Origin: Sipunculus nudus
Taxonomy: Eukaryota; Annelida; Sipuncula; Golfingiida; Sipunculidae
DNA: 64,000 bases
Assembly: GCA_026874595.1 (NCBI GenBank)
Contig: CM049312.1
Location: 26,219,956-26,283,955, forward strand
Direction: 5' to 3'
Shown here: positions 11,651 to 23,297 of the stretch, in pieces
Numbering within the stretch: position 1 is the stretch's first letter
Layout: every line of letters begins with the position of its first letter
Notes under the pieces: model-generated
What the model was told of the DNA's origin: nothing
Databases searched by the model: none
Seen by the model: only the letters and a program-made list of their open reading frames with translations
Program-made: the position numbers and the translations under genes

Positions 11651-12338
11651 GGGAGAGAGAGTCCTTTCTCACATACTAATCGTCAAATTGTCAGGTGCAA
11701 GTCAGTGGGGAAAGTTCTAAGAACTGCCACCGGTCACTGCAACGGTCACTGCTGGACTGTGGTCACTGTGGTTTTTCATTTATTTCATATTCCGATCAGC
11801 TGAGCTGACATGATTACAGTATGGTGTAACCAATTCCTAATTTATGTTTAACAACTAACTTTAATGAATCGTTGCAGAATATTAGTCTTTATAATTATAA
11901 CTATTACCCTGATGCTCTATATCCCTTGATTTCAAGATTGGATTTTAAAATAATATTTGAGTCATAATATCTATATATGATGGCATAATGCATGATTACC
12001 TAAATAATCACCAATTTATTCTCAGTTGATATACGATCTGAATTAAGAACTGGTGTTTCTCGCTAGACTTCATGTGTCAATTGGATAGTATTACTGGATT
12101 ATTTTCTGACAAGGGATCTGAATATGGGCAAATTTTTGTTTGCTGTTATTTATGCTGAGCTGTAGTTTTAAAATCCGCTATTAGAGGGCAGCAGCTTACG
12201 GCAGTGCTTTGGCTTATTTACTTGTTTTGGCTGGGGCTGACTGGTGGCAGCACCTGACGGAGGGCTCATTATCGGGGGTTAGGGCACGTTTGGTCCCATT
12301 GGTGACGTTGTTTACATTTCAGGTGAATTGTATTATGT
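11651..12338. other. No gene seen
   Basis: Repeated GGTCACTG words occur near 11,730-11,770; otherwise unique-looking sequence without exons or terminal repeats that I can support. Confidence 0.4.
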
Positions 12339-12346
12339 ATATAAAC

Positions 12347-12746
12347 TAGGGCTGAAACGGGTACAAAATTTTGGACCCGAGTACCCGATAGGCATTACCC
12401 GACTCGGACTCGAGTACTCGTTACCATGGCAACGCTGTGAAGATAATACGAACATCTGTTTACCGATGCAAAATATGCATAAATTTGACTTAGTGACGGC
12501 TTAACTTTATCGTAACGAAGGAATAGATATATGTCATGACAAGACCTCGGTTAATTTGACTAGCATATGTTTAGAGCCCTACGCCAGGCTACGACAATGG
12601 ATATATAATCCTACAGACTGTCCTAAAATTTGCAGAAATATACATATATGCATGTACATACAAGAGTACTCGAGTCCAAATCTTGGACTCGAGTACTCGG
12701 TAAGTATTACCCGGACTCGAGTACTCGAGTACTCCTTTCAGCCCTA
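12347..12746. mobile_element. 400-bp hAT-type MITE
   Basis: Begins TAGGGCTGAAACG and ends CCTTTCAGCCCTA, inverted repeats with one mismatch in 13. It is flanked by an exact 8-bp direct repeat ATATAAAC (12,339-12,346 and 12,747-12,754), the target duplication length of hAT transposons. Subterminal GAGTACTCG / ACTCGAGTACTC palindromes occur on both sides, a typical arrangement of transposase-binding sites. It encodes no transposase, so it is non-autonomous. Confidence 0.9.
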
Positions 12747-12754
12747 ATATAAAC

Positions 12755-13069
12755 ATATATTCACGTTTCATTTGGATAATACCTATAAATTATTTTGACT
12801 TATAAGTGGATATATTTATCCGGTGTTTGAATAGAAATGCAGCTGTGTGGCTATAAAGGCTATAAAAGGTTACATGATATGTCTCATTGACGTCATCAGA
12901 TTTGAAGCCGTTTTTATTATTTGTAATGTTACTCAACCAGACTGCGTGGGGTAGCTGTAGGTTACAGTCACTGTGTGGTCTGTGCGATAAATGACATAAC
13001 TTTAGCTCCACACTACAGCATTTTACTCTGCTTTATGACGCACGGGGTAAAAGCGAGGGAAGGAACCTA
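12755..13069. other. No gene seen
   Basis: About 300 bp of unique-looking DNA between two repeat elements, with no exon or motif recognised. Confidence 0.4.
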
Positions 13070-13317
13070 TATATATATACTCCAAGACAAAAAAGGTTAC
13101 ATGTAGAACCCTTAAGGGTTCTTTAGAGTCGAGCCAGTGCGGAACTTATGGAGGTTCCGGGTGGAACCCTCTAGGCAGGGGTCTTCAAGAAACCCTCTCA
13201 GGGCGTTCTTTGGGAAACCCTAAGGGTTCTATATTAAACCCTGTTAATGGGTGCTTCTAGGAACCCCACAGAAGTTTTTTTTCCTGAACCCATTTGTTCA
13301 TGTGAAGTACCAGAGGG

Positions 13318-13318
<1 letters not shown>
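13070..13318. repeat. GGGTTC/GAACCC palindromic repeat cluster
   Basis: At least seven alternating GAACCC and GGGTTC words occur within 250 bp, including AACCCTTAAGGGTT and AAACCCTAAGGGTTC. The region can fold into a long multi-stem structure and runs into an AT microsatellite. It resembles self-complementary MITE-like repeats; no superfamily can be assigned. Confidence 0.6.
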
Positions 13319-13368
<50 letters not shown>

Positions 13369-13380
13369 TATATATTATAA
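13319..13380. repeat. (AT)n microsatellite
   Basis: AT dinucleotide run with one AAA interruption near its right end, directly abutting the GGGTTC palindromic cluster. Confidence 0.95.
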
Positions 13381-13687
13381 GGTAAGTCGGGGATGTCCAT
13401 ATTGAAGGACTAAAAAGTATTTCTCAGGTGTGGCAATTGCAAGGAACACCGATAAAAATCATATTCCTAAGTTAGTTAGGTCCGGAAATATGATGAATCC
13501 TTCCAGATGAAATGAAGGGAAACAATTTTTTTTGTAAGGATCCTGTTGTTGAAAAGGTGCTACGGTCAAAAACGTTAGCATATGTATGCAACTAGTGCTT
13601 GAATGATATATTTTGCCATCTGTGATATAGAATAAGTGAACACGTCACACAGTTCTTTCTCATACGCACACACAAAACAGCGACCGA

Positions 13688-13723
<36 letters not shown>

Positions 13724-13744
13724 GTATTATATATTTGTTGTATA

Positions 13745-13791
<47 letters not shown>

Positions 13792-13830
13792 CTGTTTTCA
13801 TATATATTATCATATATTTATTGTATAAAT
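13688..13830. repeat. Compound (AT)n microsatellite
   Basis: Two AT runs separated by about 35 bp of TATTTG-rich sequence. The plus-strand open frame of 126 residues over this stretch (Tyr/Ile-rich) is a simple-sequence artefact. Confidence 0.9.
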
Positions 13831-15150
13831 AATATATCTATATTTATATCTTCTTATCATATATATAAATTCATTTATTCTTTTCATTCATATATATATT
13901 TATTATTTTTGTATTATTTTTATATACATCGAATCATAAAACGTGTATCATCCTCTTGCCTAATTATGGCACGTCAAGTGCTAGCCACCATTGTTTTAAA
14001 GCTGGAGTTCTACTAAATTAACAGTTCGTGCCTCTAATGCCGCTCAAATATATCAGTCTATTATTAAAGGGGTCTATTCTTATATCTGATGTATGTTAAC
14101 TAAAGTTTATCTCTTGAACTTCAATTAAAAAAATAGACCTTGTAACTACAATCTCATCCCAGAAAGGCTATTCTGCCTGGCTAAGCATTCATACCCTACT
14201 ATACACATGCAAAGGTCCTTGAATCGTCAGATTCTATATTCCTTCGTTATGTAAAATTAATAATGACGTTTCGCTTAGATGAGTTAAACTCATTAACACG
14301 TTTGGAATAACTTTTACCGCCCCGCACGTCAGTATAAAATAGGGTTGTCTCGCGAATTCACTTGAATTAAAACAAAACGAAAAAAAAAAACTACGCTTAA
14401 GAGGTGGACCTATTCTTACACATAAATGTATTAGAAACAAATACTAACGTGTCCAATCCAAAAACTTGAACATAGGCGATATACCGATATGCAAGAATCA
14501 GTTATATGTAAACTTTCAAGTGGATTTCAGCTTTGAAATCTGAATATCCGCGTTATATGAAACGCTGATCATTAAACGTAGATATATTTCCAGTATTCGA
14601 CTATTTGATCATTGTTTTTAACCTTACTTGAAACAATTCCGTCTCAAATATTTCCTTTAATTCTAGAAATAAACACTTGTACTGCCCTTGGGTTTGTTCT
14701 GCCGGATACGGGGCTGTATTTATTTTCCCTATATATTATCTACAACACCCCTAAATTTTGCCTCTTTTTAATAATATTTTAAACAAATTCTGATATTAAA
14801 TCTTTTTTGTTGTTGTTTCTTCAGTTAAATAAGGCCTAGAAAATGAGGGCGTGTCCATCTCGTTTTCTCACAATACTGGCCCGAATGCAGTAGAGCCAAA
14901 ATTACCCATCAGTCAGGATTACGGATAAAATGCTGAAAAGTACACTAGAAGTACTGTGTCATGGATATCTGACTCTTAGTAATTGCTGAGACAAGAGTCT
15001 GTTGTCAATATTGTTGCCTGACGACTGTCTGCACTTCCAATGCCTGAATGCATGGTGTCTGGGAACAACAGCGATTCTGTACTCCGTTTGTATGTCATCC
15101 AACATTTTGAAACTGAATTTCTTGATTCGAAAATACATACAATGTTACTG
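13831..15150. other. No gene seen
   Basis: AT-rich intergenic DNA. No motif-bearing exon, inverted-repeat element or RNA gene is seen on either strand. Confidence 0.4.
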
Positions 15151-15151
15151 T

Positions 15152-15152
15152 G

Positions 15153-15233
<81 letters not shown>
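15152..15233. repeat. (AT)n microsatellite
   Basis: Long AT dinucleotide run with one AAA interruption. It generates two opposed Ile-Tyr open frames that are artefacts. Confidence 0.95.
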
Positions 15234-15234
<1 letters not shown>

Positions 15235-15239
15235 TGCAT

Positions 15240-16191
15240 TTGGGCTTATCACAGTGGACCACCTCTTCACGTGGAATCCACGTTGTGGTGGCTCGCTGTT
15301 CTGTTTATGGATCGTAAAACTTTTATTTGGTTTAAATTACTAATACCTTACCGGTTAAATAATGTCATTCCTGCTTAGGTAAATGTCATTCTTTCTTGAC
15401 CAACTTGTAGGGAACTGCACGATTAATATATCTAGGTGGTTGTGAGCGTAAAGAGAGAGGTCGGCCGCCATTATATATCCAGCTTACATAAGGGAGGGGG
15501 AAATATACTCACTCTTCCACTCTTCAGTTCAATAAAAATCAATGACCCTAAAAATGTTTTCGGATATTTACTAGATAAAGTTGACCTTTATATTATATAG
15601 ATAAAGATAGCATGTATCACCAGTATAATAAAAGTAGACCATAATATGATCAGTGGACATGACAAACACATGAAAAATTAAGTATGCGTATAAGTACTTA
15701 GATGACATTTTCATTGGATATATTCATGTATATGTTAAGTAAGAGATTTAAACAAAGTGAAATATGGTATGAGTTTTATGTATGTAAGACATGTTGAAAC
15801 TAAGAGATGTTAACAAAGTAAACATTGTCAGAGCATAAGTCAGATACATTCATCAGTGTTGATATAAAGATGTGTATATTTAATATACATTGTAGAGTTC
15901 AGCTATATGTGTACTTACAGTAAATGCTTAATTTGCATTTCATATAACATTTAATATAACAGACCAAATAGACAAACATATTATATGTATACAAGATGTT
16001 ATATACTGGCGTGTCTAACCTTTGGTCATGCTCACGACAACACGTCGGGTCGAGCATCTGGCCATTTTGTTGGAGTAATAAACAGCACCTGCGTCGCCTG
16101 TTGTGACATCTGTCTTCATTTGTGTATGCGCGTGAGGGTGAAAACGATCGCCTCCCCTGCCTTACCTTACCTCGCTATATCTATAGGCCTA

Positions 16192-16241
<50 letters not shown>

Positions 16242-17012
16242 TTTAGTAGGTTGAAACATTTTTTGCCAATGGGCCGAAGATATTATATTTGGGCTGCTTT
16301 CTCTAGCCTGTTCTTCGCCCCTAGTCCGCCCCTGTAATATCAAATATATTTACCGTGGCCCTCAGTAGACTTGTAGGTTTTGTGCTGTTATTAGCCATTG
16401 TATTTCAGGTAGTTTGAAAATATATCAAGTAACTAGGTCAATGTTACAAATGAGCCTAAGTCAGAGTGTACGGTCATGATCAGATGGGGCCGGTAGAAAA
16501 TCAGGCCCCAACATTACAATACGCCCATCCTAAAACTGGCAGGATAGGAGAAAACAATGCTCTTTTTAGACAACTGATTTTAGTTATAAAAATTTACAGG
16601 CTTCTATTATTTGGTTTATCAAATTTTTTTAGGAATCCCATATACATGAGGGATGAAAATATATACTGAACTGATTTCTTCCGGTTGCATGTTAGACGAG
16701 GCTGTAAAAGTTGGTTTAATTTTGTAAATAAAATAATTTAAACCCTGATACAACCTTTTTTACCAAATACCACTGTTGCCAATCATAATGCATGTTCATC
16801 CCTGAAAGCTAGAGTCACACAAATTTGCAAGGTCACATTCCTTGCATTTCATAACTTTATTAAAATATGAAACTTCGTCGACGTATTTATAATCTCGAAC
16901 ACTTTTTTTTCATTTCACCAATACTTTAAACGGTCTTGTAATTGGTGTCGTGTTATCTCGCGGAACGCACTTGGATACTTCGGTGCTGCCACCTTATTAA
17001 TATTTTGTGATC
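15240..17012. other. No gene seen; contains (AT)n at 16,194-16,239
   Basis: Apart from the AT run, this interval holds short open frames only. I recognised no conserved domain, no paired splice sites and no transposon end. Confidence 0.4.
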
Positions 17013-19213
17013 ATATGTCAAGCACAGACATGGAGTAATAGTAATAAATAATAATAATAGGCAGTAATTCAAATACTTTTCATCAGTAATAGGCAATAAT
17101 AGATAATAGGCAGTCCAAAATGTTGAATAATAGTAAAAGTAATAGTAATAGGCAGATGAGTAATAGATTAATAGCTATTACTTTAACTGTTTCCAGCCTG
17201 GGGGTAAGTAAGCGTGTGTGTGTCTGAGTGCAAGTCAGCAGCAACACTGATAAGGCCCCAGCTGAGGTGTACCTGCATGCTGTCATGCTCAGTAACAGGT
17301 GGCACAGGCTTATACTCGGCCATGGTGTTCTCACTAACAATAATAGCACGGAATGACTGCATTGTTGGTACATCAATGTAGGTGTTTTCCCTGGATACTG
17401 ATAGCTCTTTACAATCAAAGCACAGTATCACCATGCTCTTTGATGTGTTATGTGGTTCTGTAGAGACGTTGATGACGTCGGGGGTCCTACAGGTTACCGG
17501 TTGAGAGGACACAGGAGAACACAAGGGGACAATCGAACGGAGAGCGTTGAAGCATAACACCACAGAAGACAACAGACAAGCAATGGACTCTTAATATTAA
17601 CTGGAACTTAATTGTTTCTTTTGTGAACGGTACGTCACGTCTTGTACAGCTATAAAAGCATCACATGCCCGATCCCGTATTGGCTGCAATTATTATTTGA
17701 ACTGTCGTGGTGCTCGCCAGGCCTGGTTTTGGACATTTGAACTTTGTTTCGTTTGAGGATGGACTTTTTATCGTGAACGGCTCATACGCAGCCCCAGGGG
17801 CCGTACCTGCCCTTGTATTTGCACTCGCACTATTTGATTTATTGATTCGAGGCACGCCTACTACACTTCATTTTGAGCAAAGTTTTCCATAATATGGGTG
17901 TCTCACTTGGACAGACTTTTATGTAAACCAAACATTTTTTAATCTTGTATATATGGTATATAATGATTTGTCTATTATAAATAGTATCACTTAAAAGAGT
18001 CTTTCTTCAGTTGAGTTGGTTGCGTGTGGAACCCGGTTGAAAGCTAAGTTACATGTAACAGATGTTTGTGTATAAGCAACTGATAGCCTGGTCATAACCA
18101 ATTCAGGCAGAACACCAAACGTTAACTCATACCTGGTGATTGTTCCCCAACTAAAAATTGTGACTTTAATTGTAACTTTTAAAATACTTTTAATTCCTAT
18201 CCATGCTTGATGTTTTCTTCTGTGACTTTATATTTACCCCAAATTGTGACTATATTTCCTTTGTATGACATAATTCTTGCAATCATATTGTCACCAGTCA
18301 GAAAGGAACACTCCTTGAAAACCTTGTTTGTCTTATGTTACAAATTTACATGACTCACCTCCCATAAGAAACTGGATGACATGAGTGACTTGTCAATTTT
18401 AATGCTGATGTACATTTGATTGCTGAAGTACATTGATTTCAAGCAGGAAATGAAATGTTAATGTAATTTGAGTTACTTTAAAGAAATTTATGCAACGGCA
18501 TTCAGTTGCAATTTGAATTTTGTTAAATTACAAAGGATCTTCAGTTATGTGAAACAGGTAAATAATAATAGTAACATTTTCAGATGCCCACCCTGATACC
18601 ATGAGGGCATCCATACTCTATATGATGAGGACAAGGTTTGCGCATCACCAAGACTCACTGATTATTGCAGCATTTTAATAAAGTAGGTATCTATGAGCAG
18701 GCAAAAGAGAAACCCCCTGAAAAACCCTTATCTTGCTTCTCTTGCCTACTACAGCCCCTGTCGAACGCGTCTTAAGAATTGCGGGAATAACCTTCAGACC
18801 AGATCGTTGCTGGGTGAAGGACAAAAAAATTTACTATATTTTTATATTTTTGGTTAGATATACAAAAGCAATATTAGAGTATACCTCACATAATTAAATG
18901 AACAACACTAGTTGCACCATTTCTTGTTTAATTTAGTGGTTGTTAACATATTTTATTGTAGCCTAATGAACGGTCAACATTAGATACTTCAAGATAAAAT
19001 ATTTTTGGTTCACTCAGTATTTTACTTATTTTTTTTTGAACCAGTAATAGTTAATAGTTATAGGAATAGGAGTAGAGAAATAATAATAGCTACCTATTAC
19101 CTTTGATTAAACATTGAAAAAAATAGGTTGTAGTAACAGGCAGACACCCATGTAATAGGAATAGGCCCTATTATTGAACTCAGTAATAGGTCCCATGTCT
19201 GGCTTGTCATATA
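17013..19213 (+). mobile_element. Decayed hAT transposon, about 2.2 kb
   Basis: The ends are imperfect inverted repeats: ATATGTCAAGCACAGACATGG on the left and, read inward from the right, TATATGACAAGC followed by CAGACATGGG. Both subterminal zones (17,034-17,190 and 19,040-19,190) are packed with GTAATAG / TAATAGGCAG words, as expected of hAT transposase-binding arrays. A hAT dimerisation-domain remnant lies near the right end. No flanking 8-bp duplication is clear. The open frames at 17.18-17.9 kb on both strands are not recognised. Confidence 0.7.
18742..18828 (+). pseudogene. hAT transposase C-terminal (dimerisation) remnant
   Basis: In one frame the sequence reads LPTTAPVERVLRIAG followed by ITFRPDRCWVKDK. 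This matches the conserved hAT C-terminal pattern in which a Pro/Ser-rich turn precedes ER-F-AG and a basic stretch. The frame is interrupted on both sides, so it is a fossil. In active elements this segment mediates multimerisation of the transposase. Confidence 0.75.
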
Positions 19214-20127
19214 CAACCAAGAATCCTGGTCCGTGGCCTACGCTGGTCGCTGTAGGTTCCTCCCGACGGAAATGCAGACTTTGTAATATCTCTACGCTCA
19301 CCAGCAGATTTACCCTGGACTTTCGTTTCCCGCTGTGAACTTTCGTCAATTTTTTCCAATATTGCGTTACAAAGAATCCATGAACATTATAAACTTCAGT
19401 TAAATATTTCATTTATGTTACAGGACTGACCAGGGACTTCGTTTAGCTTTATTATGCATTAAATCTATCATTTTGTCTGTTATTGTATATATTGTAAAGA
19501 ACATGATTATTATTGCACCTTTTATTGTCTTCGAGTTTATCTATAAGGATACTTGTCTGAAATTATGTGTTGCGGTCTGTCGGGTCATGTTTGCCTTGTG
19601 AACGAAGGCCGTAACAATATATATATATATATATCTTAAGATGGATCAGACCCAATGTCCGACCATGATGTACCGATGCATGCATACAGCTTTCGATAAA
19701 AAAAGAAAAGATAAAATAAAAAAAAGATCCTCCTTTATCCCCGTATCATACTGATTGTGTTTTTACTTATTCCATTATCATCGATCTCCCGATAAGCACC
19801 TACAACTTTGTTGGAACGACTGAGTTTTTGAATTTGTAACACCCCAGTCCCCCTATGGGACTGTAAATAAAAAGAATGAAATTGAACAAATTTCAATTGA
19901 AACTTAAATCCAGTTAGATGCTGTATTATATTTGAAAAGTAGTTGATGGGTTCTACGTCTGAAACCTTTAATGGTTTTATACCCTGTACATTGATTTTAT
20001 TCTTTTTTTAAATAAAATATATATATTAAATTTTTTATCTGTTTTACTTTTTATGTTTAAAATTATATGATAAATAAGTATATAATATCATAATATTAAA
20101 TATATTATATAGTATATAAATATATAA
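19214..20127. other. No gene seen
   Basis: AT-rich intergenic DNA with a short (TA)n at 19,619-19,634 and no supported exon or element. Confidence 0.4.
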
Positions 20128-20153
20128 CTAGCAAATACCCGTGCTACGCACGG
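20128..20153 (-). mobile_element. Helitron-like 3' terminus
   Basis: On the minus strand the sequence reads a hairpin CCGTGC-GTA-GCACGG, then GTATTTG, then CTAG, followed by T. A short GC-rich hairpin about 11 nt before a terminal CTRR, inserted before a T, is the defining 3' end of Helitron rolling-circle transposons. The body would extend to the right of this point. No Rep/helicase frame is visible, so a non-autonomous copy is most likely; the 5' TC end was not located. Confidence 0.55.
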
Positions 20154-20159
20154 TTTTGG

Positions 20160-20275
20160 GCGAACATGACAATCCGTGAGGAGGTATCGGGAATCCACGG
20201 AAAATCCTGAGATACGGAAAATCACACAAATTGCGTTACGCTACTGATATGTGGATCCAATATATCTATGGTGTT
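20160..20275 (+). repeat. Dispersed repeat R1, related fragment
   Basis: Shares CGAACATGACAATCCGTG, the GAGATACGGAAAATCAC-CAAAT block and GCGTTACGCTA with the other R1 copies. It lies directly inside the Helitron-like terminus at 20,128. Confidence 0.6.
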
Positions 20276-20933
20276 TTGGATAAATATCTTTCGGAACAGC
20301 GTTCAACACATGTTTCAGAACAGCGTACAGTCGCAGACGGTCAGCCGAAGCCATTGCCTAACATGTCTTTGACAAATAGTCACCTACACATGAACCATGT
20401 TACATTGGATACTGATCAACAGTATTACATAAACATACAAAAGAAACTGTACTCGTAAAAGACCTAATAAGAAAATGCAAAATTCCAAAATGTGAAATAG
20501 TAACAATGATGGCCATGACTTATACGCGATAAGCATACATACTGAATGAAGGAATTAAAAGTCTTTAAAAAACAAAGAGTATTACATAAACATTACTGAA
20601 AATCAGATGACACATGCATGTAAAAGAAACAGATACCAGTACAAACTTATTAAATAAACATTTCGCAGGAGTTTTACATTTGTAACTGCAGTATCTAGAA
20701 AAAATCTCGCTTTCCAAAGCATTTTAAGACACTTATAATAGTTTACAACTTTGGTGGTGCCTCTACACACATGTACAAATCACACTGTACCAACCACGAC
20801 GTGAATTGGGTTAACAATTGCTTTACATCTTTTACATAGTAGGCCTACATGTGTTTGTGAATATTTGTCAAGGACCACAATCGCACGCAAGGCCCTGGTC
20901 TTCGCGCGACCAAGTGAGACTGTATAAGATCAG
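20276..20933. other. No gene seen
   Basis: May be the interior of the Helitron-like element. Short open frames only; no helicase or Rep motif. Confidence 0.35.
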
Positions 20934-21197
20934 AAAAAGGTATGGTTCTCAGGCACCGCTTGCATTAATCCCCCCCTCATATAACCGCATAAAAATAATA
21001 TTTTGATTTTCATCTTTCAAGAAGATAAAATAAGAAGATTTCCTTTTTTTTATGTAGTGCTTGAGCAAAACAAATATGTTATTTTCATGCTTTTCTCTGA
21101 TTATATGGAATTTGTATCGAAACATACAAAACGAATGTAAAATATCGCCCGGCCTCACAGGTTTGTGAAATATAATGCCTGAGAACCATACCTTTTT
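20934..21197. mobile_element. 264-bp MITE with 22-bp perfect inverted repeats
   Basis: The left end reads AAAAAGGTATGGTTCTCAGG + CA (20,934-20,955). The right end at 21,176-21,197 is its exact complement. The interior is AT-rich and non-coding. Perfect terminal repeats imply recent mobility or strong folding. No obvious target duplication was found, so the superfamily is unassigned. Confidence 0.75.
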
Positions 21198-21289
21198 TAG
21201 GCCTATCCATCACGATTTCCTGCGACCCGGTAGATGTGCACTCAAGCATAACAGGTCACAAAGAGGGCTCCTGAAAAACAATTCTTTCC

Positions 21290-22000
21290 AAACCCCCTTT
21301 TAGTGTAGACGGGGATATATTTCCGTAGGAATTTGATGCCCAAATTGTAAAAATGACTGATTTAGCATAAACAGGATATGAACTTATGAAAAATGTTAGG
21401 TAACAAATTTTCAGATCCCTCTAACACCGAAATTCCAAGATGGCCGCCTTCACCCATGGGTATTATTGAGTGTTGGGGATAAAGTGTACTTGCACGTGTT
21501 ACAGAACGACGTTTTTTTAGAAATCGAATAACATAGTGCTTGCTTTAAATTTATTTGCACTTAAGCTGATGAATAAATGCAGGTTATTATTTTTTATGAA
21601 ACCTGTGACCCCAAGGAATCAAAGATGGCCACCATTGGAGTCTTAACTTAGAGATAATGCTATAATACTGTTATTGTCGCTTAAAACTTAATGATATTAG
21701 ATTGATGTATACGTTTTTGAATGTGTTATGTTGATTGCAACTATAAAAAGGAGTTTTTATGAGCTCTGTCACCCCAGGGAATCCAAAAGGGCGACCATGG
21801 CAATCTTAATATAGAGATAATGATAAAATAGTGTAGCTCTCGCATAAAACCTAATGATATTAGACAATTGAATTGGTTTATACTTTTTGAATGCTTCCTG
21901 TTCATTGCAACTAACCAGGAGTTGTCGGAAGGTCAAAGAGGGTACGCAAGGTCAAAGTCAAATGTATGTACTAATATTTTAAAGCATAAAAATATCTTGG
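21290..22000 (+). repeat. Interspersed repeat with AAGATGGCCGCC motifs
   Basis: Contains successive related units: CCAAGATGGCCGCC near 21,432; TGACCCCAAGGAATCAAAGA + TGGCCACC near 21,605; TCACCCCAGGGAATCCAAAA + GGGCGACC near 21,767. The last two are about 162 bp apart and share flanks such as TAGAGATAATG and CTTAATGATATTAGA. The left part (TTCCGTAGGAATTTGATGCC) recurs inverted at about 25,740-25,935. It is non-coding. Confidence 0.7.
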
Positions 22001-22734
22001 GCACTTCATTGTCATATGTTTTTTGACATGGTGATTAAAAGGATATAGACCTTATGAAATTGATGCTCGTGATCTCTTTTTTATATTGCTGATTCTCTCG
22101 TAGTAGTACTACATGGTTTAGGTGTCTACCATATTACCACAAAAAAAAATTTATAATCAATTTGTGTGGTTATATGGAAGATTCGAAGATTTCAAAAGTT
22201 TTGTTGGTGGTCTTGATACAGAAATATTCGTTTCATATTAAACTATTCCAAGTACCTTGTAGAACAGGGTGATAGAAACCGTTGTCTGGATATTTTATAT
22301 TTCTGTACAGTTTATATGAATATGAGCTGAAACAGGTCCATTTGTTACAAGTTATATTACAAGGCACTTCTTAAAGCTAAAAAGAGGCTAATAATGCACA
22401 CAAAAAAAAACAACTAATCAGCCATATTTGATCAGCAGAAAAGAAGGCACATCTGCATATGTAAAATGGCATATGAGTACGCATTAATCCATAAAGGAAA
22501 TTTTGCACATTACGGGAATACAGATATCTCTATTGTATACTTGTTGAATAAAATGGACCATGTAGATCCAGGCATAAAGGCTAACACCACGGATGGAACC
22601 TTTTTTATAATTTTTTTGACGGAGGTAGCCGCTTCCATTTTTTAATGCAAACTGAACTATACATATATGTACATCTGCAGATTTCCATTCCGGATTCGGA
22701 CTTCGTGACAGGGCAGTATCACACGTTACCTCTC

Positions 22735-22787
<53 letters not shown>

Positions 22788-23288
22788 TGGCATCAACCAA
22801 GCCCCGATGACTAATGCACCTACGGGTCCTTGATGCGTGATCATCCCCATTGCTGGGTCATACCACCGATCCTCCGAAATGCGCCTTGTTTGTGAGTGAA
22901 CCACGGCCGTTGGGCACGACCTTCCCATTACGCCTGGATGGAATCACTGTCGAGTGTGCATAAACCAGGGGATGCAAATGCCATAATAATGTAAACCATC
23001 AGCTGTGTCCAGTGGTGAAAACTACCCCGCCCCCCCCCCCCCCCGGTCCGTTGAGCGTGATTATTTTTGTTTTCAGATTTCATTTTTATTCCCCAGCGGT
23101 TAAATTATTTAATGACGTATGTATGATTTGCTGCCTTAAGACAACATTTAAATAATTGTATACTTAGGAAGGGGGTCTTTCCTTAATTGAATTCTGGGTG
23201 GTCATAACACCAGGTCCACAATTTGCACTCGTGTCTGGGTAAGGCACAGTCTTCCCGTTAGTCTGCAGGGTGCCCTGTCTGGGTTGGT
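22001..23288. other. No gene seen; contains (AT)n at 22,737-22,786 and a C-run near 23,030
   Basis: Intergenic DNA with simple repeats. The overlapping Tyr-Ile frames derive from the AT run. No conserved exon is recognised. Confidence 0.4.
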
Positions 23289-23297
23289 GTCGGCTGT

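Noticed and set aside
13636-14016. 126-residue open frame
   Set aside because: Mostly Ile-Tyr codons from an AT microsatellite.
17183-17572. 129-residue minus-strand open frame within the decayed hAT
   Set aside because: No recognisable domain and opposite in orientation to the transposase fossil; left unassigned.
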